NCBI GenBank assembly: GCA_009829735.1
Contig: CM020618.1
Span: 25,455,122-25,519,121, forward strand
DNA length: 64,000 bases
Source: Pyropia yezoensis
Lineage: Eukaryota; Rhodophyta; Bangiophyceae; Bangiales; Bangiaceae
Direction: 5' to 3'
Below the pieces are notes generated by a model, which saw only the letters and a program-made list of their open reading frames with translations, was not told where the DNA came from and made no database searches. The number at the start of each line of letters is the position of its first letter. Positions within the stretch are counted from its first letter, which is position 1. Both the position numbers and the translations under genes were made by a program. Of the stretch, positions 21,989 to 34,585 are shown piece after piece.

Positions 21989-24900
21989 ATGACCGGGGGG
22001 CGCTGGGGTCACCCAAGCAAGCCACCCCGGAGTACCGCGGGGAAAGCCCCACGGAGAGCGCGGTTGAGCCGACGCCGCATCAACCCCCGGGTACACCTTC
22101 CGGCCCCGACGACACGGCGTCAGGGGATTGATGACCAACCTCCAAGGTTGGGAGGAGAGGACGGGAAGCCCCGTCACGTTGAACCAGACAAGGGCCCTGT
22201 TCAGGATGCCCGAGCTACACCGGATATCGGTGTAGGACATGTGTTGTTTACCTTGGAGAACTTCAAGGTATCAGCCACCCTGGGGGTTGACCCCCAGTCG
22301 ACACGATCGTACTACCCTGTACTGGACACAGGGGCTGGACCCAACCTTATCCGGAAGGATACCCTCCCGGACAAGTGGCTTCCACGAGTCAGAGTGACTC
22401 GGGGACCCACCATCAAGGACGCGAATGGTCGACTCATTCGTACGACCGCAGCGATGTCGCTGCAGGTTACCATCGGGGATCTCACCACGGAAGTTGACTT
22501 CCTGGTATGTGAAACGCTATCGGTGCCCTGCATACTGGGGTGCACCTTCATCAACGTTCACGTTGATGCAATCCGGCCAGGCCGGAGGACCGTCGAGCTT
22601 CAAGAAGCCGACGGGACGAAGCGAGGACACACGGCTATCGTCAGGGACCTGACGCTACAAGGAAGCCACGTTAACGTGGCTGAGGTGTACGCAAGCGTCG
22701 AGCCGAAGACACTTCGGTTGGCCGAGCGAACTCGCTTTGAGCCGTTGTCAGAGACAGTCCTCCCGGTTAACTGCGACCTCGCAGGCATCTGCAGAGTCCA
22801 GTCCAACCTACGGACGTACAAGCGCCATGGGTTGACCATGGCCAACGGTCTCATAGACCTCCCAGCAGGAGGGTCGTCCCTCCTAGTGATGGCGAACTAC
22901 CGCCGTAAGGCAGTCACCCTCCCGAAGGGAACTATCCTCGGGATTGCCGAACTCTACGAAGGAGATACTCTTACCCCTGATAAGGAAGGTCAAGTGGAAC
23001 CACTTGAAGTACTGGCGGTCGCCGAGACCACCGAGCGACAGCAACCCGATGACGGGAAGCCTAACCCATCGGCGGCTCCGGCGGACCTGCCGCCAAAGGA
23101 CCAAGAGGCCTTGAAGGCACTGGCCGAGGCTGACCTCGACCACCTTCCCCCTTCGGTAGCCGAAGGGGTACGACGGATGCTAAGAAAGCATGACGTTATG
23201 TGGACAGGCGGGGCCTTGGGGACCATTGGGGCAACCCAACATCGTATAGACCTGGTACCAGGCGCACGACCCGCCCGCTCACAACCGCACCGAGCGGGAC
23301 CTATGCAACGAGAGATCGTTGATGGAGAAGTGAAGAGGATGAGTGAAGCTAAGGTGATCCGACCTTCGATGTCGGAATGGGGTGCCCCAGTCGTTATTGT
23401 GCCGAAGAAGGATCAAACCCCTCGGTTTTGCATCGATTATCGACGCCTCAACTTGGTTACCAAGAAGGACTCATACCCTTTACCAAGGATGGATGAATGC
23501 ATCGACTCCCTGGGGGAGGCTACGGTGTTTACCACCATCGACTGCAATGCCGGATACTGGCAGATCCCGGTGGCGGACGAGGATATCCCCAAGACGGCAT
23601 TCGTCTGTCACAGTGGAGTGTACGAGTTCCTAAGGATGCCCTTCGGATTGTCCAACGCCCCCGCTACATTCCAGCGGGCTATCGACATCATACTGTCTGG
23701 GGTGAAGTGGCGTAACTGCCTAGTGTACCTCGATGACGTCATCGTCTTCTCGCGTAACATGGATGACCATGTACAACATGTTGACGAGGTACTCACCCTC
23801 TTGAGGAACGCCGGGGTAACCCTGCGTCTGAAGAAGTGCGCCTTCTTCCAACAGACGGTCGAATATCTGGGCCACCAGATAACCCCTGGTAAACTAGGGG
23901 TACTCGAAGCCAATACCCGGGCACTCCGGGATGCCCGGTTCCCTAACACCCAGACGCAGCTCAAGAGCTTCCTGGGAATGTGCAATGTATACCGACGGTT
24001 CGTCAAGGACTTCGCTCGGATAGCTAAACCGTTAACGGTTCTTACGAGCAGTACCTTACCCAAGGTACTCCAACCCCCTTCGCCTAGCGAAGAGGAGGCA
24101 TTCGAGTCGCTGAAGCGAGCCCTACTAGCCCCACCCGTCCTTGCGTTACCGCATAGACGGGGTACCTTCGTCATCGATGTCGATGCGTGTGATACACAAG
24201 TGGGATGCACCCTGTTACAGGGAGAGACGTTGATCGGTACCGATAACGTTATCCCGGACCTACGTCCGGTAGGGTACTTCAGCCGGACACTCAACCCGGC
24301 TGAGCGGAACTATAGTGCCACCGAGCGTGAATGCCTCGGAGTTATATGGGCAGTGCAACTGCTCCGTCCATACCTGGAGGGCTCCAGGTTCATCGTGAGG
24401 TCCGACCACGAACCCCTACGATGGCTCCTCAACCTTGGTGACAAGGATTCCGATAGCCATGGGAGGCTAGCCCGATGGAGGCTGAAGATGGCCGAGCACG
24501 ACTACCGCACGGTGTATAAGGCTGGGTCAACCCACCACCTCGGAGACGCGTTGTCTCGACTCGACACCCCGAGCGGGGATACCCGCCCGGTGGACGAGGA
24601 CATCCCGGTAGTACCGGTGTGCATGGTGGGTAATGCTACCCAGGGTATGGCTGACCATACCATGGCACACCTTGCGTGCCCATTGACCCTCGCGGACTTC
24701 CGCGAGGCACAGGCCAACGACGATGACTGTAGACGTCATCGTGCTAACCTCCTGGCCGGTACGGCCGGCATCTTCTCCGAGAACGAAGACGGACTCATAT
24801 ACCGGCGGGCACCCGCCGATGGACGACATCAAGTCGTGGTTCCCGTGTCCTTACGGCAAGCCGTCATGGAACGAGAACATGAGAACCCTACAGCCGGACA

Positions 24901-26409
24901 CCCGGGGGTTCACGTATGTTCGCAGCAATGCGAAGGTTCTTCTACTGGCCAGCAATGGCCGTCGACGTGGTCGACCACGTAAGGGGATGCCACCCCTGTG
25001 CGCGTAACCGCATGAGTCTACATAGGCAGGCGTCTGCCATGAAGCTATTCCCACCCGATGGGCCCAACGAGCAAGTCGCTATCGACATACTCGGGCCACT
25101 TCCGGTAACGGAAGAAGGGAACAGGTACATCCTGGTCATGTCTGACCGATTCACCAAGCTGTCACGAGCGGCAGCCATCCCGAATGATACGGCATACACG
25201 ATTATGAACGCAGTGGTTGACCACTGGATCAGTGCATACGGAGTCATGAAGCAACTCCTCTCCGATAACGGAGCAAACCTTACGTCGGCATTCTGCACTA
25301 AGGTCCTGGGCATGTTCGGTATCGAACCACGTCGGGCATCCGACTACCACCCGCAGTCCAACGGGCAGGTGGAGCGGTTCAACCGCACCATCGTCAAGAT
25401 GCTACAGTGCTACGTGGCAGAGCACACGAACACTTGGGACAGGCTTCTGTCCGTACTCACCCTGGCATACAATGCCAGGCCACATCGGAGTACCAACATC
25501 GCCCCACTGGAATGGGTCATGCCACTAGGCGTCGGTAACCTGACGCTGCCGCCAGGCAGGTGCACTCGGTATGATACACCGAAGGGCCGACCCGCCGAAC
25601 GCATCCACCTAGCTTGGTTGGCCAAGCTATCGTGGATGATTCCTAAGCTCAAGGGTGCCCTTGACAGAACACAACTTCGATACAAGAAGAACTTCGACGC
25701 CCGACTACGGGTGCGCAACGCAACCCTGGTAACAGATGACTGGGTCTATATCAGACACCAGAAGTTCCGAGGGAACAAGCTTATGCAACCGGTCAAGGGA
25801 CCGTACCAGATCCTCCACAGAGATGACCACTCTGTTATCTTACACTCCGATACGGAGATCCAACGCATCAGTATGAATGATGTCACACCTGCTCCGAAGC
25901 CGGAACAGCCTCAGCCGGTACCGGCTGGGTTGCTACATGAAGCTCTTACAACCACGGCGGTACTCCGCCCGACGACGGGACACCTCACGCTCCCCACCCA
26001 CAGAGCCCCACTCTCGGGGACGACGGCCAACCGCCGCCGGCATCGGGTTACCGAACCACGGAGCAAGGACCTGAAGAGGGTCATGGATAACCATGGGAAT
26101 ACCCAGGTCAGGAACGGCCTCGGTGGACGCCCACCCATGGCAACTAGGCTCACCCGGCTGAGTACGCCGGACACGCAACGAGTGACGAGGCAAGGGGGAA
26201 GCCCCAGCCTGCGGGTCCCGGTACGGGGGAAGGGCCAACACCCCAGCCCAGTTCACGGCATCGTGAACAGCCAGCAGGGCTTCGAACTCCCGGGCCAACC
26301 CGGTCTTGGCAGCTATCAGATCCACGCCCAACTGCGCGATGTGCCGACGGACACCCGTCGGAAGATGAAACAGACGACCCTGCCGGCGGACGGACAGCAA
26401 GAAGGATGA
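21989..26409 (+). pseudogene. pol polyprotein (PR-RT-RH-IN), family D, one frameshift
   Basis: Two overlapping frames, 21989-24982 and 24916-26409. The first holds protease VLDTGAGPNL (about 22320), RT with FCIDYRRLN and YLDD (about 23727), an RNase H core FVIDVDACD (about 24170) and RSDHEPLRW. The second starts in the integrase zinc finger (GHPGVH in one frame, GCHPCARNR in the other) and continues with the catalytic core IDILGPLPV...SDNGAN...GQVERFNR (D, D, E) and a KGPYQIL module. A single-base change near 24915 breaks the frame; otherwise pol is uninterrupted, so the element is young. The last 450 bases overlap the antisense ORF. No chromodomain is recognisable. Confidence 0.9.
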
Positions 26410-27515
26410 AGCCTGCCCGAGGGTAACCTCAAGGGTGAAGGTACCCTGCAACGGGTGGACCGGTCGCGAGGCCAACACACTCCCGAAGTAGCGAAGACAG
26501 GAGCCGGTGTCAAACCGGAAAGCAGGGGCGGGTTCCCACCCCTCCTGCCATAGCGGCGGGCGCACGGGAGTGTATACCGGAGCACGACCGTTGCCGGTCT
26601 GCAACGCACACGTTATATCCGTGCGGAACGCATCGGCCATGACACCATGGTTACGTCGCCAACTCGACGCCGACTTCAACCCCGCCATGGGCGGGTAGGG
26701 AGCCGTCAACGACAGATACGGGGGTACCCCCGGGTAGTAGTCAAAGTCGGGATACCGACCGGTACGGCTCACCGTCTCCCAAAACGCAACCGGCTCCGCC
26801 GCCGCCGCAATCCCCGAGCACTAGCCGGGTAGTCAATCTCCCGCGGCAACGCGGGGGCAATCAGGTCGCAGACCCGAAGTTGGGGTCGAGGTAGACCTCA
26901 CCCCGTCCCACCCGGGTGCGCCAGAGCTGCGCATGCCGGTCGTCCCGGCTGACTCAGGATCCAATGGTGTTCCACCCGGACCGCGTTCGGCTGGTTGACC
27001 AGCCGCACCAACTCCCGCTCCCAGCACGGGTCCACCTTGACGCGCCGGGAGGATTCTCCACGGGGATGCACCAGGTGGAAGTCCACCCGCATACGCCCAT
27101 CGGACTCCATCGACTCTTGCACCGTGAGGCCTCGAACCTGAGCCACCAAGTCGGACACCGACATGGCGGGTTGACCCGCCGCCACGGCGACGCCGCCACC
27201 CAACGGGGCAACCCGGGCAGGACCAGGAAGAATCGGGGGCGCCGGGGGACGCACCACCGGCAGAGGGGCCGACGTCGGAGATGGACGAGGCCGAGGAGGA
27301 AGAAGAAGGGCGGGCGCCCGCCCGGAGTAACTCCCGGTGTCAACCGCCATGGGAGAAGGAGCGTCTTGACCGCTCGACGCCCGCGGCACCGCAGGTAAGG
27401 CACCGGCGCCGGCACCACCCGTCTGCGTAGCCCCCGCCTCGGAAGGGGAAGGCACTTGGACAGCCTCCGGAGCCGGAGCCCTGGCCGTGCGGACACCCGC
27501 ACCGTCTTGACCCGC
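25933..27515 (-). pseudogene. Antisense ORF (aORF) of family D, frameshifted
   Basis: Minus-strand coding signal convergent with pol. From the gap inwards it is Pro/Ala/Gly-rich (AVPRASSGQDAPSPMAVDTG), then RMRVDFHLVHPRGESSRRVK and VDPCWERELVRLVNQPNAVR, until TGA 26898. A long open part, 26772-25933, follows in another frame. In it, QGRLFHLPTGV...QLGVDLIAAKT...LLAVHDAVNWAGVL lines up by eye with RGMLWHLSPRL...QLTPQLVAEGC...MLRLHKFIEWESI of the family A aORF, and an LRYFGSVL / LDHFGSAML pair precedes it at similar spacing. At least two frame changes between 26900 and 26780. Function unknown. The N-terminus lies in the N gap. Confidence 0.6.
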
Positions 27516-28015
27516 NNNNNNNNNNNNNNNNNNNNNNNNNNNNNNNNNNNNNNNNNNNNNNNNNNNNNNNNNNNNNNNNNNNNNNNNNNNNNNNNNNNNN
27601 NNNNNNNNNNNNNNNNNNNNNNNNNNNNNNNNNNNNNNNNNNNNNNNNNNNNNNNNNNNNNNNNNNNNNNNNNNNNNNNNNNNNNNNNNNNNNNNNNNNN
27701 NNNNNNNNNNNNNNNNNNNNNNNNNNNNNNNNNNNNNNNNNNNNNNNNNNNNNNNNNNNNNNNNNNNNNNNNNNNNNNNNNNNNNNNNNNNNNNNNNNNN
27801 NNNNNNNNNNNNNNNNNNNNNNNNNNNNNNNNNNNNNNNNNNNNNNNNNNNNNNNNNNNNNNNNNNNNNNNNNNNNNNNNNNNNNNNNNNNNNNNNNNNN
27901 NNNNNNNNNNNNNNNNNNNNNNNNNNNNNNNNNNNNNNNNNNNNNNNNNNNNNNNNNNNNNNNNNNNNNNNNNNNNNNNNNNNNNNNNNNNNNNNNNNNN
28001 NNNNNNNNNNNNNNN
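27516..28015. other. Assembly gap (500 N)
   Basis: Exactly 500 undetermined bases, a typical placeholder length, so the real size is unknown. It hides the 3' end of family D and the junction to the Harbinger-like remnant. Confidence 0.99.
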
Positions 28016-28241
28016 GCGCAGCCTGCCCATTGGCTGCGTCGTCTGACTCAACCGGGTGGCGTGGCCGACCCATCCTGCCCATCGGCTGCGACGGCCGGCT
28101 CAGGGCCTCCCTCAGTGCTGTCTGTAGGCTGCCGCTCGTCATTCCCTGCATCCGCCACCACCGGCGCAGCATCGCCACCAGCTGCGCCTGCCCACTCAGC
28201 AACAGATCTCTCAGGGCTGACGGCGTCCGCCCGCAGCCTCG

Positions 28242-28535
28242 TCAACGGCTGCGTCGGCAGCCGGCGCGGCCAAAACATGACCGTCCGGATCGGACCGCTC
28301 TTGCCAGAGCTGCAGCCGTGGAACGCCGACGACCAGTGAACCGAGCGCGGCGCGCCTCCACAACCATGTTGTGCAGGTTAGCCATGGCTTTGGCGGTGGC
28401 GGTCAGCTGCTGGACAATCCCATACCGCGCGGATGTAGCGCGACGGTGAAAGCGTGCCGTGATGACGCCGTACAGGCGCTCCACTTTCTTGCGCACCGTT
28501 TTCTACAAGCGGTAAAAAGTACGCTGCTTCATTGT
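28242..28535 (-). pseudogene. PIF/Harbinger-like transposase, C-terminal remnant
   Basis: Reads MKQRTFYRL-stop-KTVRKKVERLYGVITARFHR, then ANLHNMVVEARR. The RKKVERLYGV...RFH block carries the last catalytic Glu of DDE transposases of the PIF/Harbinger type, and LHNMVVE is their C-terminal signature (family consensus as I recall it: RK-VERAFGVL, ILHNMIVED). An in-frame TAG at 28505-28503 stands where CAG is expected. The rest of the transposase is missing: upstream the family A aORF begins at 28550, downstream (28016-28241) only low-complexity sequence precedes the N gap. Confidence 0.7.
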
Positions 28536-28549
28536 CTTAGTTGGCAGCC

Positions 28550-30489
28550 ATGGCGACTCCGGGAGTGAAGACGGACTCTCTTGACGAGCGCATGGAGGAC
28601 ACCTCCTACGGTGCAGCACCCGCCGGGACTTCCGGCGGGGGCTCCGCGATCGCTCCGGGGGACGGGACTCCCGCGTCGCCCGGCTTTGGGTTGACGGCCG
28701 GGTCTCCCCCGGAGGCGGGACAAGTTGTCCCGCGTGAGGCCTTGGGGCGGTGGTTTTGCCCCGCTTGGCCTCTCTAGGGAGGGGCTGACTGTTCTTCGCT
28801 GTGGCCGACTTGGCGCAGCGATGGGCCGGGTATGGGACCGCCTACGGGAGAAGTATCCCTGTAGGGTCGGGTTCCCTGCTGGCTTCAGGACGGACCAGTT
28901 TGCCTTCCTGGACGATGAGGAGGTTGAGGACGTTCAGCGTGCCAAGGCCATGGTGGACCGCGGTGGAACTATCCCGGGTCCCGGCGACTTGCCGACCTTC
29001 ACGTGGGACGCTGTGGCAACTTGCCCACCGCACCTCCACGAGGCCGATCCGCACACTCATCACTTTGATGTGCGGATGGAGAGAGACTTCCGGCGAGGTC
29101 CCTACTTGGTGACCTCGGCTCAATTTTAGTTTCCTCAACAGTCTGCTGCCAGTAAGGAGCAGTACTATCCGAAGAAGCCCGAGTGGTGGCCTCAAGTTGA
29201 GGTCCCCAACGGGTTCCCGGCGTTGTTGCCACGGTTGCTTGACCACTTCGGCTCCGTCATGTTGACGGCTGCCCCTGATCACCTGGTGTGGGCCATGGTG
29301 GCCACCCAGTGGCTCCTCGAGGTCGTGTCGACCTGAGTGTCCTGTGTTCAGCGGCGGGGGATCCTCTGGCATCTCCCCCTCCGGCTCCTCCAAGGTTTCG
29401 AACAGCTCACCCCTCAGCTAGTTGCCGAGGGGTGCTCATCAGGACAACTCACTCTACTTGAGGAGATGCTCCGGCTCCATAAGTTCATCGAGTGGGAGAG
29501 CATTGAGCACAAGTTGCGCCGCCCCACTCGTGGGCCAAGGACGATGGCGCACTTCGCCAGTTCGTGTGGTTCGCTCGTGAACTTCACGACGGCCGTGTGG
29601 TCCTACGAGAGGGGTTGGGCATCGGGGAGTACCCGTATGCCCCTGGGGTGGATCGCCACACTGCGCCACCCCGGACAAGCCCATAGTTATGGCCGTGCCG
29701 TCCTATGATGACCATATGACTCAACCCACTGCGGGGGCCCCAAGTCGGGGTCGCAGTTACACCCGGGTACCGCCACCTCGGCGGGCCCCTCCGCTTCCTC
29801 CTGTTCCTTTCCAACCTCACGGGAACATCCCGATCAGCGTGGCCGTGGAGTCTTCCACCCCGGTGTCCCCCAACTTGGGGGCCACCCTCCTGACGGTATA
29901 CCCCAAGTTGGTGTTGCCGCCCATGCCTCTAACCTCAGAGATGATGATCACCACGTTGGTGCGCACCATTTCCTGGTTGGCCACGTCGACCGCAACCCTA
30001 CAGAATTCCGAGACTCCTCAACTTGAGGAGCGCGTTCGTACTGGTGTGGCGACCGCGAGTTGCGAGTCGGTGGCGGAGTTTATGACAGCCGAGTTGGCTC
30101 GCATTGGGGCTATTATGCCCCAGCCAGCCCCACTTGGGCGTGGCAAGCGTCGCGCGAGCCGGGCATACTCGCCTCCTCACCGTCGTCGCCGACACTCGCG
30201 GCGCTCTCCTTCCGTATCGGAAGACGAGTTGTCTTACTCCGTTTCGGAGTCCTCTACCCCGTCGGAGACGGAGTCTGTCCAGCGTCTGCGTCGCAAACTT
30301 GCGCGCAAGACCAGGCAGAAGAGTAGCCACGGTCGGCGCCACTTGCGCGACCGTGAGGGGCGCGACGGTTCCGACTTCGAGCCGCCGCCCCCTCCAACAA
30401 GTGGAGACCGTTATCGGCGTGGGTCTCGCCGCTCGCCTCCACGTGAGGGCGAGGGACGTGGAGTGGGAGAGTCTAGCATGCGTGCCTAG
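28550..30489 (+). pseudogene. Antisense ORF (aORF) of family A copy 2, broken
   Basis: Plus-strand gene within the minus-strand element, ATG 28550 to TAG 30487-30489. Compared with copy 4: a 2-base deletion and TAG near 28775, GAG to TAG at 29127, TGG to TGA near 29333, and a later frame change. The last 266 codons (29689 on) are open. They end with the Arg/Ser-rich tail: RGKRRASRAYSPPHRRRRHS, SVSEDELSYSVSESSTPSET, and RYRRGSRRSPPREGEG. Its stop lies 111 nt from the end of pol, exactly as in copy 3, in convergent orientation. Product function unknown; the basic/Ser tail suggests nucleic-acid binding or nuclear-speckle-like targeting (inference). Confidence 0.8.
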
Positions 30490-30600
30490 TTGGTAGCTGC
30501 CTTTGTTGTGAGAGTGTGAGGGTTAGGGCTGTAGTTAGAAGCCACTCTGCGTACCACTTCGACTTGAAGCACTCTCTTGGCACTGTTGCTCGGCCTTCCC

Positions 30601-33600
30601 TCACGTTGAGGGAGGGCTGTCAGGGTCTATCTCATTCCGGGCACAGTACGCCCGGACCTTCTCAGCGGGAAGGTCCTCCACATACTCCCACGTATCATCC
30701 TTGGCTTTGTAGCCAAACCAACGCACCCTCAACATGAGGCGGTCAGTGTCTTCATCCCATCCGTGGTCGATGAACTTATCGAACACGTACTACTGTGGGC
30801 CCTGTTTGGCCGCAGGCAGTGAGGGGAGGCGCCACGCTTCCAAAGCACGCGCCTAAGCTGGGTCGCCTGCAGGCGGTGGTGCAACTTTGACCACGTCCTG
30901 TCCGCTCACTGTGCGGACCCCATCGTCACTTTCGATGGTGAAGCGCCGCCCATCAGTACGAAGGACCTGGTACGGCCCCTTCGTCTGGAATACCAGCTTA
31001 CTCCCAGTTGGGGTCTGCGAGTGTACCAGCACCCAGTCACCCTGCTCGGGGACATCTTTAGCATTGCGCACCTTTTTGTCAAAGGTACGCTTGTAGCGCT
31101 TTTGTGCTTTGTCCATCTCAGCCCTGACTTTAGGGATGAGGTTTTCAAGCCTAGCGGCGAACTCCGCCTTACTCTCAGTAGGAGTAGGCGTACTGCCACC
31201 ATCCTCCCTAGTTGGGAGCGACCGCCGCACGGCAATAGACCACACGCGACGGGGGGTCACAAAAGCGAGGGGTACTTCCCCTGTAGATGAGTGAACCTGC
31301 GAATTGTAGGCAGTAGTAAGGATAGAAATGTATTGGTCCCACGTCTTCACGTGCTCACTCACATAGTGGCGCAGCTGCCTAACAATAGTTTTGTTGAAGC
31401 GCTCCACCTGCCCATTAGTTTGTGGGTGGTAGGGGGTGGCATAGTTTGCCTTAACCCCCAACATATCCAGCACTCCCTGAAACAGTACAGACGCAAATTG
31501 CGGTCCATTGTCCGATAGTGTACTGTCCGGCATGCCATACGCGGCAACCCAGTGATCTAGGAAGGCTGACACGACCGACATGGCCGTGATCTCTGCCAGT
31601 GGGATCGTTCGCGTAAGTTTCGTGAAGCGGTCACAGATGACCAGGAGGTACTGGTTGCCCTCCTCGGTCACGGGCAGTGGCCCAAGGATGTCCATCGCCA
31701 ACGCGGCGAAAGGCTCCTTGGCCGGAAACAATAGCATAGCCGTACTAGGCCGCCGTTCCATCAGACGGTTCTGTGCACAACTTTTGCAGGCAGCCACCCA
31801 ACTGTAGATGTCCACCACCATGGACGGCCAGAAGTACCTGGTCCTCAGGGTCTGGTACAGTTTACTAGACCCCAGGTGTCCACCCGTGGGAGCGTTGTGC
31901 TCCCTCTCAAGGATACTGTCCTTGAGGGATGCGGGGACGACAAGTTGTTCGGTCCCCTGGAATACCCCCCTCCTCATGAGGAGGCCATCGTCTCCCAGAA
32001 AGAAACGCGTCTCCACCACTGTATCCAGTATATCCCTCTGCGACTTGCAGAAGGGATCCTCGGCTCGGGCCTTCACCACCCCGTCCAGGGACAGGGGCAA
32101 GTACTTCTTGTTCCCTGGCGCCTCGGGGTTCAACGCCTGACCCGAGCGCGTGACTACCCCCACGATGAGGATGTCCTCATCGACTGGGTTAGTGTCCAGT
32201 CCCTCGGTAGGTACCCGAGAGAGGCCGTCGGCAAGGGCATGTTGCCTGCCAGGTCGGTATTCAATGTCAAAGTTGAAGGGTGCCAGTCGCACCCTCCACC
32301 GGTTGAGACGAGTGTTCGTACAGTCCGTCTTGAAGATGAACTGCAACGCGCGGTGGTCACAGCGGATGAGGAACTTCTCACCCTCTAGGTAGTGACGAAG
32401 TGACGTCACCGCCCACACCACTGCGAGTCCTTCCAACTCGGTGACTCCGTAGTTCTTCTCGGCCGAGTTCAGCCCCTTGCTGAAGTATCCCACCGGCAAG
32501 TACTCCTTGTCCGGCTGCTGCTGAAGCAACACACAACCAAGTTGGTCGTAGCTAGCGTCCACATCCAGGATGTAGTGGCCTCCCAACCTGGGAATAGCCA
32601 GGATAGGGGGCTTCAGCAGAAGGTCCCGAAGAGTCTCAAAGGATTCCTGCTCCACCCGACTTGGGGGAGGCAGGTTCTTCGGTAGCGTTGAGCTCACTAG
32701 CTTATTCAATATCTTCGCCACCTTGGCGAAGCCTTTGGTGAAACGTCGGTACACGTTACACATCCCGAGGAAGCTCCTCATCTGGGTCTGGGTCCGGGGG
32801 TACTGAGCCTTGCGGATGGCCCTCAAGTTTTTCTCGTTGACACTGAGACGCCCCGGACGGACAACATGTCCCAAGTATTCCACCTCTTGAGTGAAGAGGT
32901 GGCACTTACTCGCCTTCAGTGACACACCGGCGTCAGCAAGTAGCTTGAACACCTGGCCAAGAATGGCCAATGTGTTCCTCCGGACTTCGGGAGAACACAA
33001 TGATATCGTCTAGGTACACGAGACAGATCTGCCACCGTACTCCGGCCAGAATCATGTCCATAGCGCGCTGGAAAGTTGCCGGCGCGTTACACAGGCCAAA
33101 CGGTAGACGCTTGCACTGGTAGGTACCACAGTGACAGGTAAAGGTAGTTTTATGCCTGTCTTCCGGGGCAATGGGAATTTGCCAGTACCCCGCGTTACAG
33201 TCCAGGGTAGAGAACACGTTCGCCTCCCCCAGAGAGTCCAGACAGTCGTCCATCCTAGGTAGGGGATAACTATCCTTCACCGTGCTCTCGTTGAGCTTAC
33301 GGTAGTCGATACAAAACCGGGGTGTCCCATCAACTTTGGGGACGATAACCACCGGACTCGCCCACTCGGCGTTGCTGGCCTCGATCACATCGAGGGCCTC
33401 CATGCGAGCAACTTGCTCCTTAACGAGGGCCTTTGAACGGGGTCCTCCCCTATACGGTTGTTGGCGTATAGGGGGTGCACCGGGCTTCAACTCGATCCGG
33501 TGTTGGGTGGCTCTCATGAGTCCCAATTGACCATCCCGCAACTTGTGATATTGGTCCAAGAGGCGTTCAACTTGAACCCTCAACCTGGGGGGGACACCCT

Positions 33601-34585
33601 CCATGTTCACATGGGGCCGAGGAGAGGCGGCCGACTTGGCTTGATGCTTCTCCTTTCCGGACTTCGGGTCGCTACTTGCGCCCGCGTTGAGGGTGACCGC
33701 TACTACCGGTCCCTCATGTTGGTCGATATAGCCGATCTTGGCTCCCGACTTGAAGTACTTGGGCGACGAGCTCAGGTTCATAACCTGGATCCTCCACGGG
33801 ACTCCGGCTTTGGAGTCCATCGTGCCAAGGGCAACATGCACTTGGTGCTTGCGAGCAAGACGGGGGTGAGGGTGCACCAACCCATTCCCCGTATAATCAG
33901 TTACAACATCAACGTGCGCCACCGAGTTGGGAGGCGACATGACCTTACGGGCTAGACGCAGGGTAGCAGTAAACCCTTCCCTCACAGAACAAACAGGCTT
34001 CGACTGTGAAACTGTCACAGGAGCCACAGACTTTCCCTTACCAAGGATGGGGATAGGCTCCCCATTCATCAACTTGACCCAGTACTCAGGGCCACAAATC
34101 AAAGGCACTTGTGTAACAACATAAGGGGTACCCAGAAGCAGGGGTACCGATATATTGTCAACTACACCATAGGTCACGTCGACCTCATGGGTCCCCAACC
34201 TAGTTGGTAGGGTCACGGCACCAACAATGGGAAGTACCCCACCATTGATGTCAATCATATGGTCAGCTTTGGACCTCCAGCGTTGGAGCTTCACCTACTT
34301 TGGTAATAGCGACTTGCGTATCAAGGAGGCTCCTGACCCGGTATCAAGTACGATACGGGCACAACAGGCGCGGCCGGGGGCAAGTTGCACCCGTCCAGCC
34401 ACCTGGAAGTTCTCACCCGTCAGCACCGCGATGACCCGACGTGGGTTTACGTTCTTGGGGAGTCCTACCCGAGTTGGGCGGACTCCCTTAGGTCGCCGCA
34501 GTATCCGGCACGGTTGGTTCGTCCTCCTGGCCCACTTGGCCGAGGCTGCCGTTGTGAGCTTCGGACGACCAGCCCCAACGGTCAT
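30601..34585 (-). pseudogene. pol (PR-RT-RH-IN-chromodomain), family A copy 2, broken
   Basis: Starts at ATG 34585, overlapping the gag stop as ATGA. Protease IVLDTGSGASLIRK (about 34320-34365) is followed by TAG 34297-34295, where copy 3 has GAG. RT has FCIDYRKLNE and YLDD (33015-33004); a 1-base insertion near 32961 then shifts frame. The second part (33000-30853) is open: RNase H YILDVDASYDQLGC and IRCDHRALQF; integrase HHCC finger and core MDILGPLPV...SDNGPQF...GQVERFNK; KGPYQVLRTD. After TAG 30853 and another near 30792, a chromodomain follows (LMLRVRWFGYKAKDDTWEYV, 30786-30601), which defines chromoviruses and directs integration to marked chromatin. Ends at TGA 30601. Confidence 0.92.

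Larger units (their letters stand above)
21459..27515 (+). mobile_element. Family D Ty3/gypsy element (5' end lost, 3' end in gap)
   Basis: Plus-strand gag C-terminus, pol (protease, RT, RNase H, integrase), then a minus-strand ORF related to the family A aORF. The 5' LTR and gag N-terminus are cut at copy 1 of family A; the 3' LTR would lie in the N gap. Clearly a different lineage from family A (pol only moderately similar, no chromodomain recognised). Confidence 0.85.

Noticed and set aside
26898..28202. Long minus-strand frame across the N gap
   Set aside because: The 500 N carry no information and their true length is unknown, so joining the two sides is meaningless. Only the part left of the gap was used, as family D aORF.
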